64,000 nucleotides of DNA from Anaerolineae bacterium (GTDB lineage Bacteria; Chloroflexota; Anaerolineae; 4572-78; J111): positions 124,001 through 188,000 of the forward strand of contig JAKLJP010000010.1 in assembly GCA_023151115.1 (NCBI GenBank). Reading direction: 5' to 3'. Positions 41,952 to 49,491 of this stretch are shown here, one piece after another. The stretch's first letter is position 1; each line of letters starts with the position of its first letter. The notes beneath the pieces are model-generated. The model was not told where the DNA came from. It worked only from the letters and a program-made list of their open reading frames with translations, and did no database searches. The translations under genes and the position numbers were made by a program.

Positions 41952-43685
41952 ATGTACGGTCTCAATATTGACCCCAACAACCCCACCGGCAACCCCGACC
42001 CATCAGAGTTAAAGCAGCTTGGCGTCGAAATAGTCCGCTACACCTTCTATGATCGCAGCGGCGGTGACCAGGTAGACCCGGCCCGGATAGACTTTTACAG
42101 CCGCAAAGCCAAAGGTTATCAGGATGCCGGTATTGAGTCGCTGATCATCCTGACCTACGACACCTACCCCGGCAAGCCCCCTTTTGCCGGTAATTGGGAT
42201 GATTACATTAATCGCTTTGCCCGCCGCGCCGGGCAGATTGCCCGACAGTTGGCCCCCTTTCGCCCAGCCTATCAAATCTGGAACGAGCCGGACCACGACC
42301 GGGCCAACATCGGCACGCCGTATGATCCCTGCCTGCGGGAAGATGTTTTTGGACAGATGCTGCGCCGCACGCACGACGCCATCAAAGCGGCTGACCCCAG
42401 AGCCAAAACGGTGATCGGCGGGTTGGCCTCCGGCAATCCCGACTGGTTAAGTACAGTAATCAAATCTTTGGGCGGTGACCTGCCGGCCGATATTGTTGCT
42501 TTTCATCCCTACGGCCAGCGGCCTGAAAAGAATTGGCCCAATTCCAATTGGGGCTTTGGCTTCGTAGGCAATCTAATTGACGATTATTACAAAGTGGGCC
42601 GTCGCAAAACTATCTGGATTACCGAAATGGGCGCTAAACCGGGTGAGGTGGGCGGCAATGAGGAGGTCGCCGAGTTTCTGCGCCGCTACTACCGCGCTGT
42701 CATCAGCAAGTACAGCGACAAAGTGGAGGAACTCATCTGGTTCTGCTACAGCGATGGTATGGTCAATCCCTTTGGCCTCAAAAATGAGCAGGGCCAGCCT
42801 AAGCCTGCTTACGATGCCTTCCGCCAGGTCGTAGAAGCCCGTTCCCAGTGGCAGCCGGAACCCGTCGTTGCCACACCGCCACAACCTGTAACTCCACCTC
42901 CGCCGCCTCCAGCTCCCACACCACCCATCGCTCCGCCACCTGCCCCTCCTCCCACACCGTCCGTCACGCCAGCGCCGCTGCCAACTGCCCCGGTGCAGGA
43001 TCTGAGCCAGCTTATTACTCAAACTAACAGCCTGCAAAGCCTGGTGCAGCAGCTCCAGGCCCAACTGGCCCAATTGCAGTCGCAAGTGCAGCAGTTATCC
43101 GGCCAGCAGAGCCAATTGCAGACTCAGTTACAACAGTTATTGACTTCACCACCCACTTCTTTGCCACTTCCTCCCTCGCCTCTTCCACCTCCCCCGATTC
43201 AGAATATCACCGGCCAATTGAAACGCCATCCCAGCCTACAATTTCCCACCCGCTCACTGGACCAAATTCAAATGATTGTGATCCATCACACCGCCGTTGC
43301 ACCCACCGTGGGCGCAGACCGCATCGCCGCCCACCGCGTGGACAAACAAGGCTGGCCCGGCATTGGCTATCACTACTTTATCACCGCCGACGGCCAGATC
43401 CAGCAGACCAACGAACTAACTACTGTGGCCACCCACGCCGGCAATTATAACCCCATTGCTATCGGTATTTGTTTTGCCGGAGATTTTACCGCCACTGTCC
43501 CCAGCCCCGAACAAATTAAAGCCGGAGCGCAGCTTATCGCCTGGCTGATCCAGCAGCTCCGCCTCTCCCTCTCGGCGGTGTTTGGCTACAAAGAGTTAAT
43601 CAACACTCAAAGCCCCGGCTTGCAGTGGGACTCCGGCGCGCGCTGGGGCGACCAACTCCGGGCCGAAATCGAGGCGCTGCTGTAA
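41952..43685 (+). CDS. Glycosidase-like domain fused to PGRP/amidase-2-like domain
   Basis: 577 residues, three parts. Residues 1-298: a TIM-barrel glycosidase-like domain (GH5/GH39-like; YQIWNEPDHDRANIG with the N-E-P acid/base at about 114-116; IWITEMGAKPGEVG with the second Glu near 222). Residues 300-420: Pro-rich linker and Gln/Leu-rich coiled coil (LQSLVQQLQAQLAQLQSQVQ). Residues 425-577: PGRP/N-acetylmuramoyl-L-alanine amidase fold (QMIVIHHTA, GIGYHYFITADGQIQQTNEL, AIGICFAGDF). The zinc ligands usual in GHR(D/E)..TxCPG are replaced: GYKELINTQSPGLQW has Tyr for His and Ser for Cys, so it may bind rather than cut peptidoglycan. No signal peptide is visible, which is odd for a wall protein. 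Confidence 0.82.
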   Translation: MYGLNIDPNNPTGNPDPSELKQLGVEIVRYTFYDRSGGDQVDPARIDFYSRKAKGYQDAGIESLIILTYDTYPGKPPFAGNWDDYINRFARRAGQIARQLAPFRPAYQIWNEPDHDRANIGTPYDPCLREDVFGQMLRRTHDAIKAADPRAKTVIGGLASGNPDWLSTVIKSLGGDLPADIVAFHPYGQRPEKNWPNSNWGFGFVGNLIDDYYKVGRRKTIWITEMGAKPGEVGGNEEVAEFLRRYYRAVISKYSDKVEELIWFCYSDGMVNPFGLKNEQGQPKPAYDAFRQVVEARSQWQPEPVVATPPQPVTPPPPPPAPTPPIAPPPAPPPTPSVTPAPLPTAPVQDLSQLITQTNSLQSLVQQLQAQLAQLQSQVQQLSGQQSQLQTQLQQLLTSPPTSLPLPPSPLPPPPIQNITGQLKRHPSLQFPTRSLDQIQMIVIHHTAVAPTVGADRIAAHRVDKQGWPGIGYHYFITADGQIQQTNELTTVATHAGNYNPIAIGICFAGDFTATVPSPEQIKAGAQLIAWLIQQLRLSLSAVFGYKELINTQSPGLQWDSGARWGDQLRAEIEALL

Positions 43686-43826
43686 CCCCCGCTTTTTCGT
43701 AGCCTGGCTACAATTATTCGGTGCATTGGTAGCTTATAATTTTCCTCAAACGGTTGATTGTCGAACCAGCATGTGATAGCATCGGGGCGATTATCTTTGT
43801 TTCGGCCCTAGAGATACGGTTTGACA

Positions 43827-43880
43827 GATGATGCGTAATGCGTGATGCGTAAAATGTCACGTATCACGTATCACGCATTT
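43827..43880. repeat. Hairpin of GATGCGTAAT words
   Basis: GATGATGCGTAATGCGTGAT and GCGTAAAATG on the left, TCACGTATCACGTATCACGC and ATTT on the right. Confidence 0.8.
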
Positions 43881-43919
43881 AGACAATTATTTCTGGGAGC
43901 TGCTTAGGAAAGTACCCCT

Positions 43920-44630
43920 GTGCAAGAACTGTCTGATCTGTGGACCTTCGTAACTGCCTGGTACAACCTGCCCTTCTCGCTGGCGCTGCTGCTCTTTCTG
44001 GGCCTGTCGGCTCTGCAATTTATTGGCCTGGATCAGGACCATGATGCCGATGTAGACGCGGATGCCGATCTTGACCTCGATCATGATCTGGATATTGACC
44101 ACGACGCCGATCTCGACCACGACCTCGATCACGATGTTGACCACGATTTGACCGGCGCACCCGGCTGGTTAGGCGCGTTGAAATTTCTGGGGGTCGGCCA
44201 AGCCCCGGTGACGATGATTTTATTGTTGCTGGTGGGTAGTTTTGGACTGCTGGGTTGGATTGCCAACTGGCTGCTGCTGGGAGTCGTGCCCGCCTATCCC
44301 GGTTGGGGTTTGATTGCCGTTCTGGGGGGCGCGCTCGTCCTCTCGGTTGTTGTCACCTCGCGCACGGCTCGACTGATTGGCCGGGCCATCCCCGCTTTTG
44401 CCAGCACCGCGACCTCGGCCTCGCAACTGGTGGCCCGGCGTGGCCGGGTGATTAGCAGTCAGGTAGACCAGATCTACGGCCAGGTCAAGGTCCGCGACCC
44501 CGGCGGCACCCTCATTACCGTTTTTGCCAAAGTTGACCCGGATAAACCGGCCATTCCCCGCGATACCGAGGTCTATCTGGTAGATTACGACGCGGCCCGG
44601 AAAGTTTATACGGTTGTGCCATCGGATTGA
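43920..44630 (+). CDS. YqiJ-like OB-fold membrane protein with Asp/His repeat
   Basis: 236 residues. TM1 about 16-36 (LPFSLALLLFLGLSALQFIG), then an extracytoplasmic loop (about 38-78) built of alternating Asp and His/Leu/Ala (units such as DADLDLDHDL and DIDHDADLDHDLDHD), two more spans (about 98-150) and a C-terminal OB-like domain (about 165-236, RRGRVISSQVDQIYGQVKVRD). This is the layout of YqiJ, partner of the flotillin YqiK, and the flotillin gene does follow 23 nt later. The Asp/His repeat could bind divalent cations (inference). Start is GTG at 43920 with AGGAAAG 7 nt upstream. Confidence 0.85.
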   Translation: MQELSDLWTFVTAWYNLPFSLALLLFLGLSALQFIGLDQDHDADVDADADLDLDHDLDIDHDADLDHDLDHDVDHDLTGAPGWLGALKFLGVGQAPVTMILLLLVGSFGLLGWIANWLLLGVVPAYPGWGLIAVLGGALVLSVVVTSRTARLIGRAIPAFASTATSASQLVARRGRVISSQVDQIYGQVKVRDPGGTLITVFAKVDPDKPAIPRDTEVYLVDYDAARKVYTVVPSD

Positions 44631-44653
44631 GACTTCTTAACAGGAGGTAAATT

Positions 44654-46771
44654 ATGTTTGGCTCATTTTTGTTTTGGGCGGTTATTGTGTTCTTCGCTTT
44701 TATCGCCTTTGTGGTCCTGCTGGCTGTTATTGCCAGGGCTTATGTCAAAGCGCCGGCCAACCGGGCCTTTGTCCGCACCGGGCGCGGGGCGCAGCCAAAG
44801 GTGGTGATGAATGGGGGGGCGGTGGTCATCGGCTTGATCCACGAAATCACCTGGGTTGACCTGGGGACCATGGCTATCGAGATTGAGCGCACCGAACAGA
44901 ACGCCCTGCTCACCCGCGACCCCCAGTACGCCGACATCCGGGCTATTTTTTACATCAAGGTCAACCCCACCGTCGAGGGCATTATTGACGCCGCCCGGAC
45001 CATCGGCGGCAAGGCGGTGGATGCGACGGCGGTCAAGCAGTTGGTGGATGCCAAGCTCGATGGCGCGCTGCGTGACGTGGCCGCCACCTTCACCCTGATG
45101 AGTCTGCACCAGGAACGGGACAATTTTATCCAGAAGGTGCAAGAGCGGGTTAAAGAAGATTTGGAGCAAAACGGCCTGGTGCTGGAAAGCGTCAGCATCC
45201 TCACCCTCAAAGCCGCCCGGCAGGGGTCCTTCGGCACCGACGACGTGTTTGGGGCGCAGGTAGCGCGGGCTAACGCCGATGTCATCCAGACCGCCCAGCG
45301 CGAGCGCAACGACATCGAGCGCAAAACCGAAATCGAGGTCAAACAGCGCGACACCAGTACCTCCAAAGAGAAATTGACCCTGGAGCAAGACCTGGCTTTT
45401 GCTGCTGCTACGCAACAGCGCGAGGTGCAGGCGCGTCAAGCGGCTGAGAAAGCAGCGGCGGAAAAGTTTATTTATGAGCAAGAGCAGGCCGCCGAGCAGG
45501 CTCGGATTGCCAAAGAACGGGCCATTAAGCTGGCCGAGATCGAGATGGAACAAACGCTGCTGGTGCAAACCGAGCGCAAAAATCAGGAGTTCCAGACCGC
45601 CGAAATTGCCCGCAACCAGGCGATAGAGGTCGCTGAACAGACCAAACAAATTTCGGTGCTCAAAGAGCAGCAAAAACGGGAAGCGGCGGAGAAGGAACGG
45701 CTGGCGGTGGCGGCGCAGCGCGAACAGGCCGCCCAAGATGTCAAAACGGTCGAGGAGACGGCCCAGGCCAAACGCCAGGCCCAAATCCAGGTCATCGAGG
45801 CCGAGCGCGACGCCCAGAAGGCGATGATTGACCGCAAGAACGCAGTCGAAATCGAGGCGCTCAAACGGATTCGCGAGGCCGAAGCGCAAGCGGCAGCGCT
45901 TAAAGAAATCGCCCAGGCCGAGTTCGAGGCGGCCCAAAAGCAGGCCGAAACCAAGCGCACCCAGGCCCAGGCCGAAAGCGACGCCGAAAAGATGCGGGCC
46001 GACGCCGAGCGTGCCCGCACCAGCGCCGCCGGTCTGGCTGAGGCCGAAGTGCTGCGGGCCAAAGCCGAGGCGGCGCAGTTGCAAGGTCTGGCCGAAGCCG
46101 AGGTCATCCGGGCCAAAGCCGAGGCCATGCGGGCCGAAGCCGAGGTCATCCGGGCTAAGGGTCTGGCCGAGGCGGAAGCGGTCAAAGCCAAGGGACTGGC
46201 CGAAGCCGAGGGTCAAAAAGCCAAAGCCGAAGCCCTGGCCGCCTTTGATAACGTCAGCCAGCAGCTGGAGATGCAGCGCTTGCAAATTGAGGCCCAGATT
46301 CAAATTGGAGTGGCCCGCGCCCAGGCGATGGGCGCAGCCATTGCCAACATGCAAATCAAGATGTTCGGCACGCCCGAGGCCGCCGACAGCATTTTGCGCC
46401 TCATGTCTTTTGCCGAAGGCATGAATGACGTGGTTAATGCCGTCCCGCCCCAGGTGCGCGAGTTGGGGACACAACTGCTCAGTAAAGTGACCGGCAACGG
46501 CCACGACAACGGCCAGTTGCCCGCTGCTCAGCCAATGACGCTGGAGCAAGCTGCCGGGCTAATGCCGCAACTGATTGCCTTGGCTGACCGCACCCTGGAT
46601 GTTAACAAGCTCAAAAAGCAGACCGTCAGCCAGGTGCTGGACCAGTTGGAGGCTCAAGCCAGCGAAGCCGACAAACCCCTGGCCGCCCAGGCTAAAGCCA
46701 TGCTCACCCTCCTGCCCATCCTGGCCGAGATGAATTTTGAAGATGTCTATTTGCGCTACGCGGCGAAGTGA
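44654..46771 (+). CDS. yqiK: Flotillin / SPFH protein (YqiK type)
   Basis: 705 residues. One N-terminal span (about 5-27, FLFWAVIVFFAFIAFVVLLA), the SPFH/band-7 domain (about 40-215: VRTGRGAQPKVVMNGGAVVI, HEITWVDLGTMAIEI, LTRDPQYADIRAIFYIKVNP), then a very long Ala/Glu-rich coiled coil (about 220-590) with heptads such as AEAEVIRAKAEAMRA, and a C-terminal tail with GTPEAADSILRLMSFAEGM. Flotillins scaffold membrane microdomains and often accompany a NfeD/YqiJ-type partner, as here. AGGAGG lies before the ATG. The coiled coil contains many near-identical AKGLAEAE repeats. Confidence 0.93.
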   Translation: MFGSFLFWAVIVFFAFIAFVVLLAVIARAYVKAPANRAFVRTGRGAQPKVVMNGGAVVIGLIHEITWVDLGTMAIEIERTEQNALLTRDPQYADIRAIFYIKVNPTVEGIIDAARTIGGKAVDATAVKQLVDAKLDGALRDVAATFTLMSLHQERDNFIQKVQERVKEDLEQNGLVLESVSILTLKAARQGSFGTDDVFGAQVARANADVIQTAQRERNDIERKTEIEVKQRDTSTSKEKLTLEQDLAFAAATQQREVQARQAAEKAAAEKFIYEQEQAAEQARIAKERAIKLAEIEMEQTLLVQTERKNQEFQTAEIARNQAIEVAEQTKQISVLKEQQKREAAEKERLAVAAQREQAAQDVKTVEETAQAKRQAQIQVIEAERDAQKAMIDRKNAVEIEALKRIREAEAQAAALKEIAQAEFEAAQKQAETKRTQAQAESDAEKMRADAERARTSAAGLAEAEVLRAKAEAAQLQGLAEAEVIRAKAEAMRAEAEVIRAKGLAEAEAVKAKGLAEAEGQKAKAEALAAFDNVSQQLEMQRLQIEAQIQIGVARAQAMGAAIANMQIKMFGTPEAADSILRLMSFAEGMNDVVNAVPPQVRELGTQLLSKVTGNGHDNGQLPAAQPMTLEQAAGLMPQLIALADRTLDVNKLKKQTVSQVLDQLEAQASEADKPLAAQAKAMLTLLPILAEMNFEDVYLRYAAK

Positions 46772-46775
46772 AAAA

Positions 46776-46830
46776 GTGAACCGTGATGCGTGACGCGTAA
46801 AATCTTCACGCATCACGTTTCACGCATCAC
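46776..46830. repeat. Hairpin of GTGATGCGT words
   Basis: GTGAACCGTGATGCGTGACG on the left, TCACGCATCACGTTTCACGC and ATCAC on the right. It separates flotillin from the channel-like gene, and argues against starting the latter at 46790. Confidence 0.8.
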
Positions 46831-46858
46831 CCTTTACAGTATTTACAGGGAAAAAACT

Positions 46859-47344
46859 GTGACTCAACAGAGCGACCTTCTTTACGTCTTCACCGGCATT
46901 TCCAGCGCCGAGGTGGTAAAGGCGTTAAATATGGTGCTGAACAAACGGGGCGAACTCGAAGCGGGGCTGGCCGAATGGTTGACGGGCCGGCCGCTGGAAT
47001 CGCTGGGTGGTTTTTTGTTGAGCGCGTCGGCAGCTTTTTATCTGGCCGAGCGAGGGGTCAACCCGAAGATCAAGACCTTTGTGGATGCGCTGTATTACAT
47101 CAGCACGTGTCTGTCGGTGGGCTATGCCGATATTTTTGCCCAGACCCAAACCGGCAAACTCATCGCCACCCTGGCCATGACCGTCGGCCCGGCGCTGACC
47201 GGCAATGCCCTCGACCCGCCGGGCCGGGCGGAACCGGCCTCGGCCCAGGGCCAAGAAATGATGCTGGAACGGTTGGAGGCGATTTTGGAGGAACTGCGCC
47301 GGCAGGGAGGGATAATTAAATCACAAACGACATCCCCACCATAG
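46859..47344 (+). CDS. Channel-like membrane protein next to flotillin
   Basis: 161 residues from GTG at 46859 (GGGA 8 nt upstream); an upstream ATG at 46790 would place the first 23 codons in a repeat. It has one hydrophobic helix (about 44-58, LGGFLLSASAAFYLA), then a pore-like segment YYISTCLSVGYADIFAQTQTGKLIATLAMTVGPALTG (about 79-115). SVGYADI resembles the K+-channel filter TVGYGD, and the T-x-x-G-K-x-x-x-x-x-x-M-x-x-G inner-helix pattern also fits two-span ion channels. The C-terminal part is a soluble helix (MMLERLEAILEELRRQGG). Ion conduction is inference; a degenerate channel relative is possible. The 3' end overlaps the convergent gene by 29 nt. Confidence 0.65.
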   Translation: MTQQSDLLYVFTGISSAEVVKALNMVLNKRGELEAGLAEWLTGRPLESLGGFLLSASAAFYLAERGVNPKIKTFVDALYYISTCLSVGYADIFAQTQTGKLIATLAMTVGPALTGNALDPPGRAEPASAQGQEMMLERLEAILEELRRQGGIIKSQTTSPP

Positions 47345-47603
47345 CCACAAACAAAATGGCGGTGATGATGAGAATGGTCTTTAACTCGCCATATTCGTAA
47401 TAATATTCCTGAGCAAAATTGACGGCAGCAGCTTTACGATTATTGAGCGCAGCCGCTTGAGCCGCCATCGCTGGGGCGGGGACAAATTCTTCACTCAATG
47501 TCGGCAAGGGAATGCTTTCCCCAGCGGGGGCGGACTTGGAGACAAATTGACCGGGTTGTTTATTACCTTCTAAACGTCGCTCACGACGGGTTCTTTTAGC
47601 CAT
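47316..47603 (-). CDS. Small tail-anchored membrane protein
   Basis: 95 residues: basic N-terminus (AKRTRRERRLEGNK), a Pro/Ala-rich middle and one C-terminal hydrophobic helix (about 75-94, LKTILIITAILFVAMVGMSF). The AQEYYYEYGELKTILI stretch before the helix is distinctive. No family recognised. AGAAGG lies 6 nt before the ATG, so translation is plausible. Its last 29 bases overlap the end of the channel-like gene on the other strand. Position by the sortase gene may mean joint expression; a 14-bp hairpin lies between them. Confidence 0.65.
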   Translation of the reverse strand: MAKRTRRERRLEGNKQPGQFVSKSAPAGESIPLPTLSEEFVPAPAMAAQAAALNNRKAAAVNFAQEYYYEYGELKTILIITAILFVAMVGMSFVI

Positions 47604-47622
47604 AGTTTACCTTCTAATCATC

Positions 47623-47653
47623 AGTGGGGGCAGGTCACAGACCTGCCCCCACT
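47623..47653. repeat. 14-bp perfect hairpin AGTGGGGGCAGGTC
   Basis: AGTGGGGGCAGGTC, loop ACA, exact complement. It lies after the sortase stop codon on the minus strand but lacks a T run, so a repeat is as likely as a terminator. Confidence 0.65.
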
Positions 47654-47692
47654 CAATTTATCAAACTTGATTAAATTATAGCATTCGCTGGT

Positions 47693-48697
47693 TTATTCGG
47701 CTAATTCGCCGATGACGACGAGGCGGTGGGTGTCAACCAGGTACGGGTAGCAGGTTTGCAGCGTGGCAACCGGCTCGGTGGTGGGCAGCATCACCTCGAT
47801 GTCGGTGGGGTTGATAATCCGCTTTTCCTTGACTACATAGCGAAACTTTTGCTCTCCGGCGTAGATAAAATAGTCATCCCCAACCTCTAACTCTTCCAAA
47901 TAACGAAAAATCTCGCCAAAGATGTCGTTGTGAGCGGCCAGATACAAATTGCCGCGCTCGCCGGGGTTGGCGCTGCCCGGCAAATGGCCGACGCCTTTCT
48001 TTAAATCCTCCCAGCTTACGCCGTTGATAATGGGCGCATCCACCTGGATTTTGGGAATAACAATCCGAGTGGGGCTGTTGGCCGCCGGTTTGACTTCAAT
48101 CGGTACGGCTGACCCGCCGGAAGCCGAGGTTTGGACCCACTGCTGCAAATGCAGCGGCACATCGGGGGCCGCGCCGCCGGGCGAGGTCGGCGGGGTGTGA
48201 CCGCCGGGCAGGCGGTTCAGGGTAATCGGCGGTGGGGCGACGGTAGGGGTAGGTAGTTCCTGCTGAAGCGCACTCTGCTGGGCCAGCGATACTTCGGCGT
48301 TCAACTCTTTGAGGTTGAAATAGGAGGCTACTAACACGGCCACCAACCCCACCAGGGCCACCACTTCCAAGCCTAACAGCAGGGCATCTCTGACTTTTTT
48401 GGAGCGGGTTCGCTCCTGCGGTGGGATGGGGACAGCTTTGCGCCGGCCAAAAATGCCGCGTATGGGCTGCACGGTGGCGGTTTGGAAACCGGGGGCAGCA
48501 ATCGGGGTGCTACGGGGCCAGGGAGTGGGCACCTGGGGACGCGCTGGCTCATCCTGATTTAACAGCGCCTCGTTGGTCGAGCGGCCCTCGCCCGACAGGC
48601 GTTGAAAACGCTCCAGGCGAGACTGCCGCCGTTTAATCAACAGGGCTTTTTCCAGCTCCTCCACGCTCAAATCGTCCAGTTTGCGTTTGCCAAACAT
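47693..48697 (-). CDS. Sortase (class D/E-like)
   Basis: 334-residue transpeptidase-type sortase. A long cytoplasmic N-terminus (about 1-110) carries a helical segment and Pro-rich region; one membrane span lies at about 112-134 (LLLGLEVVALVGLVAVLVAS), then a Pro/Thr linker and the catalytic barrel (about 205-334). Active-site residues: His in NLYLAAHND (about 250), Cys316 in LQTCYPY, Arg325 in DTHRLVV. IPKIQVDAPIINGVSWEDLKKGVGHLPGSANPGERG is typical of class D/E enzymes. No sorting-signal substrate is recognised in the window. ATG at 48697 is chosen over the GTG just before. Confidence 0.9.
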   Translation of the reverse strand: MFGKRKLDDLSVEELEKALLIKRRQSRLERFQRLSGEGRSTNEALLNQDEPARPQVPTPWPRSTPIAAPGFQTATVQPIRGIFGRRKAVPIPPQERTRSKKVRDALLLGLEVVALVGLVAVLVASYFNLKELNAEVSLAQQSALQQELPTPTVAPPPITLNRLPGGHTPPTSPGGAAPDVPLHLQQWVQTSASGGSAVPIEVKPAANSPTRIVIPKIQVDAPIINGVSWEDLKKGVGHLPGSANPGERGNLYLAAHNDIFGEIFRYLEELEVGDDYFIYAGEQKFRYVVKEKRIINPTDIEVMLPTTEPVATLQTCYPYLVDTHRLVVIGELAE

Positions 48698-48710
48698 CAC
48701 TACCCCGGTA

Positions 48711-48812
48711 GGAAGAAGATAGTAGATAGAGGATGGTAGATAGTGGATGGCAGCCGAAACTGTTTACTGGCTTCTATCTTCCATCTTCTATTCTCTATCT
48801 TCTACTCTTCTA
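48711..48812. repeat. Long hairpin of GATAGTA/GATGGTA words
   Basis: GGAAGAAGATAGTAGATAGA and GGATGGTAGATAGTGGATGG on the left (48711-48750), CTTCTATCTTCCATCTTCTA and TTCTCTATCTTCTACTCTTC on the right (48771-48812). Confidence 0.82.
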
Positions 48813-48886
48813 GGTTATGTCACGTTGTTATTGTAAAGCCGGGAGTCTATTTTGTCAAACGGGTTGGCTGAGGAGGGTGAGCAAAC

Positions 48887-48925
48887 AGACCTCATAGGTA
48901 CACTGCGCGAAAACCTATGAGGTCT
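48887..48925. repeat. 13-bp perfect inverted repeat AGACCTCATAGGT
   Basis: AGACCTCATAGGT (48887-48899) and its complement (48913-48925), 9 nt from the stop of the DUF5662 gene. Possible terminator stem, but no T run. Confidence 0.6.
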
Positions 48926-48933
48926 ACGCTGGA

Positions 48934-49473
48934 TTAGCGCCGTTCCGGGTATTTGGACCAATCTAGCAGGGCCAGATGGGGCGAACCATCGGCGGAGCGA
49001 TAGCCCAGCGAGGCCAAAACCTCTGCCAACATAATTCGGGTTTCAGAGTGCAGTCTCATTTTAGAGAGATGCCGGTTGAGCCAGGGCGACATATCCCAAG
49101 AGCCGCTGTAAGCCAGGCTGGCCCCCAGCCAATCGGCGACCATTTCGCGCAGGTATCTTTCGGGCATAGGCATCACCCCGCCTTCCGAACCACTGCCGGG
49201 CGGGGCGTAACCATCGGGGAAAACCCAGTGCTGCCAGTGATGGGGGTTGTGGTGGATGTGATGCAGCCAGGCCAGGGCAAAGCCGTGCGGGTCGCCTTTG
49301 TCGCCGTGAAATTGGCGGGCATAATGGGGATATTCCGCCTCGGTAAATTTGCTGGCGTCGTGATTGAAAAGCTGTTCTTCGGGAATGCCGCCGACCAGGA
49401 GGCCGGCTTCCAAAACGTATTTTTTGTGCTGGTGGAGCGACTCAAAGAATGTTTTGATTTCGGTTGTTGACAT
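48934..49473 (-). CDS. DUF5662 family His-rich protein
   Basis: 179 residues. Recognised by the DUF5662 pattern: HKKYVLEAGLLVGGIPEEQLFNHDASKFTEAEYPHYARQFHGD and the striking AWLHHIHHNPHHWQHW block (about 68-83). The HD-SK-F and HHxxxxxHHWxxH arrangement looks like a metal-dependent hydrolase-type helical fold, but the function is unknown. GGAGG lies 6 nt before the ATG. It follows murJ by 18 nt, so it is probably the last gene of the dnaJ-hspR-murJ operon. Confidence 0.8.
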   Translation of the reverse strand: MSTTEIKTFFESLHQHKKYVLEAGLLVGGIPEEQLFNHDASKFTEAEYPHYARQFHGDKGDPHGFALAWLHHIHHNPHHWQHWVFPDGYAPPGSGSEGGVMPMPERYLREMVADWLGASLAYSGSWDMSPWLNRHLSKMRLHSETRIMLAEVLASLGYRSADGSPHLALLDWSKYPERR

Positions 49474-49491
49474 TTTTGGCCTCCACTAACC

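Noticed and set aside
44663..46549. A 628-codon open frame on the minus strand
   Set aside because: It is the antisense shadow of the flotillin coiled coil; composition (Leu, Gly, Phe, Asp) reflects the Ala/Glu-rich codons opposite, and there is no ribosome-binding site or domain.
46790..46858. Start of the channel-like gene at 46790
   Set aside because: The first 23 codons fall in a GTGATGCGT hairpin of the dispersed class; GTG at 46859 has its own ribosome-binding site.
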